Below, one piece after another: positions 60,188 through 64,000 of a stretch of DNA of 64,000 nucleotides (position 1 is its first letter; every line of letters begins with the position of its first letter). The notes under the pieces are model-generated. The model was not told where the DNA came from and made no database searches. It saw nothing but the letters and a program-made list of their open reading frames with translations. Source of the stretch: Acanthaster planci. Taxonomy: Eukaryota; Echinodermata; Asteroidea; Valvatida; Acanthasteridae. The stretch covers positions 598,834-662,833 of the forward strand of contig NW_019091494.1 of the NCBI RefSeq assembly GCF_001949145.1, read 5' to 3'. The position numbers were made by a program, and so were the translations under genes.

Positions 60188-60900
60188 TTGACAATAATAA
60201 TAATAATTGAAAATTTATAATGCGCCGTGTCCATAAAAATGTTCAACGGCGCAGTACAAACTGACGTTAAATATTATTTACGAAACGAAACGATAAAATG
60301 ACAATAATATTACCACCGCGCTAGTACCCAAACTGCAGTATGGGGATACGTCTGTCCCGCCAAAAGGGGGAATAATTTAACCCCAACCTAACCCTGATGG
60401 CATCAGCGATGTTTCGATCTTTCCCGGGGACAAACGCCTCTAATCGTACCTACGATAAAAGAAAGGTAATTATACCAGACATGGTGACACTAAAATAACG
60501 AATCACAGCTAAACCTACGTTAAAATTAAAATAGTAATAACCCTCCTTAATAAAACTAATAAAATCACGAATCTTGCAGTGAAATATCACTGTACAAATG
60601 CAACATTAAAAAGGTAACAGTTTTACTTTTCATTTAATAAAGGCAAGGTTTTGCTCGCACCGTATGTGCCATGGCAAGGCATTCCATAATTTAGGAGCAG
60701 CCACTGCAAATGCCCTGTCACCATGTCTGGGTAGCATTTTACTGTTAGGGAAACTTAACAAAGGGCTGTTGCTTGCTGACCTGAGATGATATATAGACTC
60801 CTTCTTAATGATGACAAGATTCGTTAAGTATCTGGATTGCCGTGTGCATGTACCTTTGTCATTTTTAGACTCAATTCTTTGGATGAACGACAACAAAATC
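60188..60900 (-). mobile_element. LINE 3' fragment (reverse-transcriptase C-terminus and tail)
   Basis: An open minus-strand stretch 60,896-60,630 encodes YLTNLVIIKKESIYHLRS and GDRAFAVAAPKLWNALPWHI, the widely shared C-terminal segment of CR1/L2-type LINE polymerases, ending early at NLAFIK-stop. Downstream (lower coordinates) an untranslated part leads to GGCGCATTATAAATTTTCAA and an (ATT)n tail at about 60,190. It is 5'-truncated, as usual for LINEs. Confidence 0.82.
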
Positions 60901-61371
60901 AGGTTGGTATCCTCACTTTTTGGACTCCTGGGATATTAATCCAAAGTAAAGTGTAGGTTGCTTGCTTCTACTCAAACATTTCTGAAATAATAATAGCCTA
61001 GACTATGGAGTTATACTGTATGAGTCAGGGCAAAAAGTAAGAAAGTGCAAATTGTATGGATTACGTCATCCATAAAATGACAACAGTCGAACAGGAAGTA
61101 AACACTTCTGAAAAAAAAACACTGCATAAGTAAAATCTTACAAATGTGGTAAGCTAGCCCATTTTTAAAAACATAGGTGTTTCCTGTATTTGCGTTTTAT
61201 TTTGCAATCTATGTGTGCAGAGCTCGAGGAGTAGTCTTATAAGGGATCCTGAATTCTGGTTGTACAATGCATTACCTGGGTTGCTTGGCCATGGGTAGTT
61301 TTCTGTTTTTTTACCGTGTATATTCTGTACTTGTGATTGTTCTCTATTTTTGTAATTTTGGTATGTGAGGG

Positions 61372-61655
61372 TTGTTATTATTATATATTTCTGGTAATGA
61401 CACCAAGGATTCCTCAAAAGCGCCCTAGGCACAGTAGCTCGCAAGCCTGAAGAAACCTGTAGAGAGGAGACAGTGAGAAGCAGTTACAGTTGTAGAGGTG
61501 GGAGGAAAACCCCAAGGGAATATTCTGAGTAAAACCCACGGAATCAGGCAGGGACTGAAAACCCAATCCACAAGTGGACCAGGTCCGGCGGATTCGAGCC
61601 CGGGCCGCAGAGGTGGAAGGCGAGGAAAGAACCACTACGCCAACCCGACTCCCCC
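61372..61655 (-). mobile_element. tRNA-derived SINE
   Basis: Minus strand, 5' to 3': GGGAGTCGGGTTGGCGTAGTGG with a perfect A-box (TGGCGTAGTGG), a B-box about 45 nt on (GGCTCGAATCC), a body with TGGATTGGGTTTTCAG, CGTGGGTTTTACTCAGAAT and GGGGTTTTCCTCCCACCTCT, then a tail ending in (TAA)n at about 61,375. The GTTTTCCTCCC stretch resembles the conserved central domains of metazoan SINEs. About 285 bp. Confidence 0.8.
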
Positions 61656-61659
61656 AAAG

Positions 61660-64000
61660 GCTGTAGCCTTTGGAAAGCAGTTTCAGTTATCTTGAAAGGA
61701 CTGCTTTCGTTAAGTTTCTAGTAAATAAAGTAATATATCAAGCTAGTTTTCCTGTGACTGTATGCATGGAAACACTGCATTCATACAGATGACCGACGAA
61801 ATGAACCTAACCTGCTAGTGCCGTTTTCTGCCAATCCAGGCAGAGGGGGCACCATGCAAAAACAAGAGATTCAGTGGCAATCTGGGCTGATGAGTTTGGA
61901 AACTCATTGATTTGGAAACTTATTCAGTTCGTGTAAAAAAGACAACGATATTTCGATATTACTTAACATAAGCTGACTTTATGGTAATTCAGAGGGGGGA
62001 TAACCGAACGACAAAATAGTCAGCATGGCCAGCAGGCCAGGGTCATATGAAAGAATAAACCTACATGCGCACTATCGATCAACCACTAGTAATGTTTTCG
62101 ACAAAGGAGCTTGAATCCTGAAAATCAGTGTAGGGGAAGTGCAAGAGAGTTGAACCATTTTAAAAAAATTATCAATATTTCCCTATTAAATATAATTTGT
62201 TGGAGGTGTTTGTATGGTAATACCATGTTGACGTACTATTGTATAGTTTATATACTTGGCTATTTTTGTACGATGGAAATCCTATTAAAAAATTAGTCAA
62301 GTGGCTCAACGCACCCGCAGTGTAAGGAGTATTGAGCATTGTCTTCGGGAGAGTTGTGCCAGCTTTGGAAAGCTTAACCAACAAATAAGGCGTGGAAACT
62401 TTGCCTGTTAATAGCGATAAAAAAGATAGCTAACAGAATTGACTGATTTTCTCTTTCATGAAAATAAATGTAAATTACAGCATTGAGGTGTTTGGAAATA
62501 AGTTCAATCACTCTTCACAAGACGAGATATTTACACCTACACATGAAAATAATCACCCAGTATTACTGTAAAGTTCTGCTTTATTCTTTCATCGTTCACC
62601 AACTGGGAATTAAAAGTCATTTTCCTTTGTGTTTCCTAGGATTATCCCTTGCACAGTGAACAGATGAAAAAGCAAAAACAAGTAAAACGTCAGAATGAAA
62701 TGCAACAAGAAACAATGGACAATGGTTTTATAAAATAAAAAACGCTGAAGATCAGTCAAATCTGTTTGAATTCTTTTAACAGATCAACACCCAGAGTAAT
62801 ACAAAAGCATAAGAGGGAGCATAAATATTTAGTCTTCTGTTTCAGTTATAATGTAATAATGTGCTATGATATCCATATCGATTCGTTATCACATTTTAAC
62901 AAGAGTTTAAGATTTTGTTAACTCTGAAAGCATACATCAAGTTCCATGATTGCTCAGGTTGGCACAAAAATACGAACTACTTTTCTACATCGTTAACAAC
63001 TAAAACAATTTACATCATGAGTAAAAACAGGCAATGTTGTGCAATAACAGTTCAAACATAGGTTTAATCCAAGAAATATGTCATTTTTGTATGATTATTT
63101 GGAAATTTTCTCATGCAAATGCCCACTTGCAACAATAACTGTTGCAAAAACGTATACATACATGTATATGCTTAATCCGTCAGTGTGCAGCATGTATACG
63201 ATTTGTTTATGACTTAATTTTCTAGCAAATATCACAATTCATCCAAGCTAAATATACCATTACTGGTCGAAACGGTAATGATCTTTGAAGGCTATATTTT
63301 ATATTTATAGTGCATTCAAATCTCATTATTATATGGAAATTGATAATTAAGCAACACCATTTTACTCTTTTTTACGGAATATTTTGTCCAGAGTAGCTTG
63401 TGCACTTAAAATTGTTACAGTTTAGTACCAAGTAAATGCTTGTGTTGGCCTTTCAAAAGAGGTGTTTCTTGTAAATATGTGGTACTGTTTCCACCCCGTG
63501 GGAATAGGGTTTTGAGCTAGTCGATCTGTCGCTTAGCAAAACTTTATTTATTGCATAAAGTTTCTGTGAATCATTTATTTGTTTATTTCAAATCTTAATT
63601 TTTTAAAATTTATTTCAGTTAGATTAATCGTTTAATGCTTCATTAACCCAACAAGTCTCTTGTTGCATACAGTATTAAGAGAAATTACAGCGAATTATTC
63701 CGTCTGTGCACTTAATTGTCCCTCATTAGTCAGTAAGCCAAGGAACAAAATTTTTTGTAGTGTCATAGTTTTTAACAATATAAAGGGATTTTCTAGAAAA
63801 CATCAAGCTCTGAGCAGGACTATACGTCAGGCTTCGGGAGGGGATTGCCCTAACAGCTACGCCACTGTTACCATTCTTCAGACAGCTGTAAAACAGTTTG
63901 GCCTAACAAGTTAGAATTTTCATATGTTATCCCCCCTCGAGCAGAAGCGTACCCTCGTCTTTTGAAAAGAGCAACATTGGTTGGGAGTGTTCACTTGTTG
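61660..64000. other. AT-rich end of window, no recognisable gene
   Basis: No exon, tRNA-like or LINE-like signature was recognised on either strand. Confidence 0.45.

Overview
The window is eukaryotic nuclear DNA, most likely from a marine invertebrate deuterostome (echinoderm, hemichordate or cephalochordate type; the species cannot be fixed from sequence alone). The signs are short coding exons with GT..AG introns, long AT-rich non-coding stretches, tRNA-derived SINEs, CR1/L2-like LINE debris, MITEs and many TACATGTA-type palindromic microsatellites. Nothing suggests operons or bacterial gene packing.

Region 1 (about 1-31 kb) is a tandem array of arylacetamide deacetylase-like (AADAC-like) membrane esterase genes. 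Three copies look intact, all on the minus strand with four coding exons: 8,471-11,031, 19,594-22,185 and 27,303-29,606. Two copies are pseudogenes: 956-3,480 (plus strand, inverted) and 12,834-14,906 (minus). Two further relics remain: a 3' end at 16,490-16,635 and a 5' flank at about 30,930-31,020. Exon lengths (223 and 64 nt for exons 2 and 3) and splice phases (0, 1, 2) are constant among intact copies. A promoter-plus-upstream block is duplicated collinearly upstream of copies 3 and 5, so the array grew by unequal exchange and is decaying. It is interrupted by a 400-bp hAT foldback MITE with its target duplication, by several hairpins and dispersed repeats, and by a decayed exon 1 of the acetyltransferase family of region 3.

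Region 2 (about 31-41 kb) has no recognisable host gene. It holds LTR-like fragments, three minisatellites and a decayed LINE reverse transcriptase (38.96-40.43 kb).

Region 3 (about 41.9-56.4 kb) carries two head-to-head genes for SSAT2/thialysine-acetyltransferase-like GNAT enzymes: gene A, minus, 41,928-49,450, and gene B, plus, 52,807-56,370. Gene A contains two alternative versions of exon 2, both 195 nt, phase 1/1 and with intact splice sites. Gene B keeps the acetyl-CoA loop but has Phe and Asp where the family has its catalytic Tyr and the Glu of the LED motif.

Region 4 (about 59-62 kb) is transposon debris: a frameshifted multi-copy-type ORF with motifs resembling FEN/PIN nucleases, a LINE 3' end, and a tRNA-derived SINE. 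The last 2.3 kb shows nothing recognisable.

Functionally the window pairs an ER-anchored xenobiotic/lipid esterase cluster with a small polyamine/thialysine acetyltransferase pair; no shared pathway is implied beyond both being expandable metabolic families.
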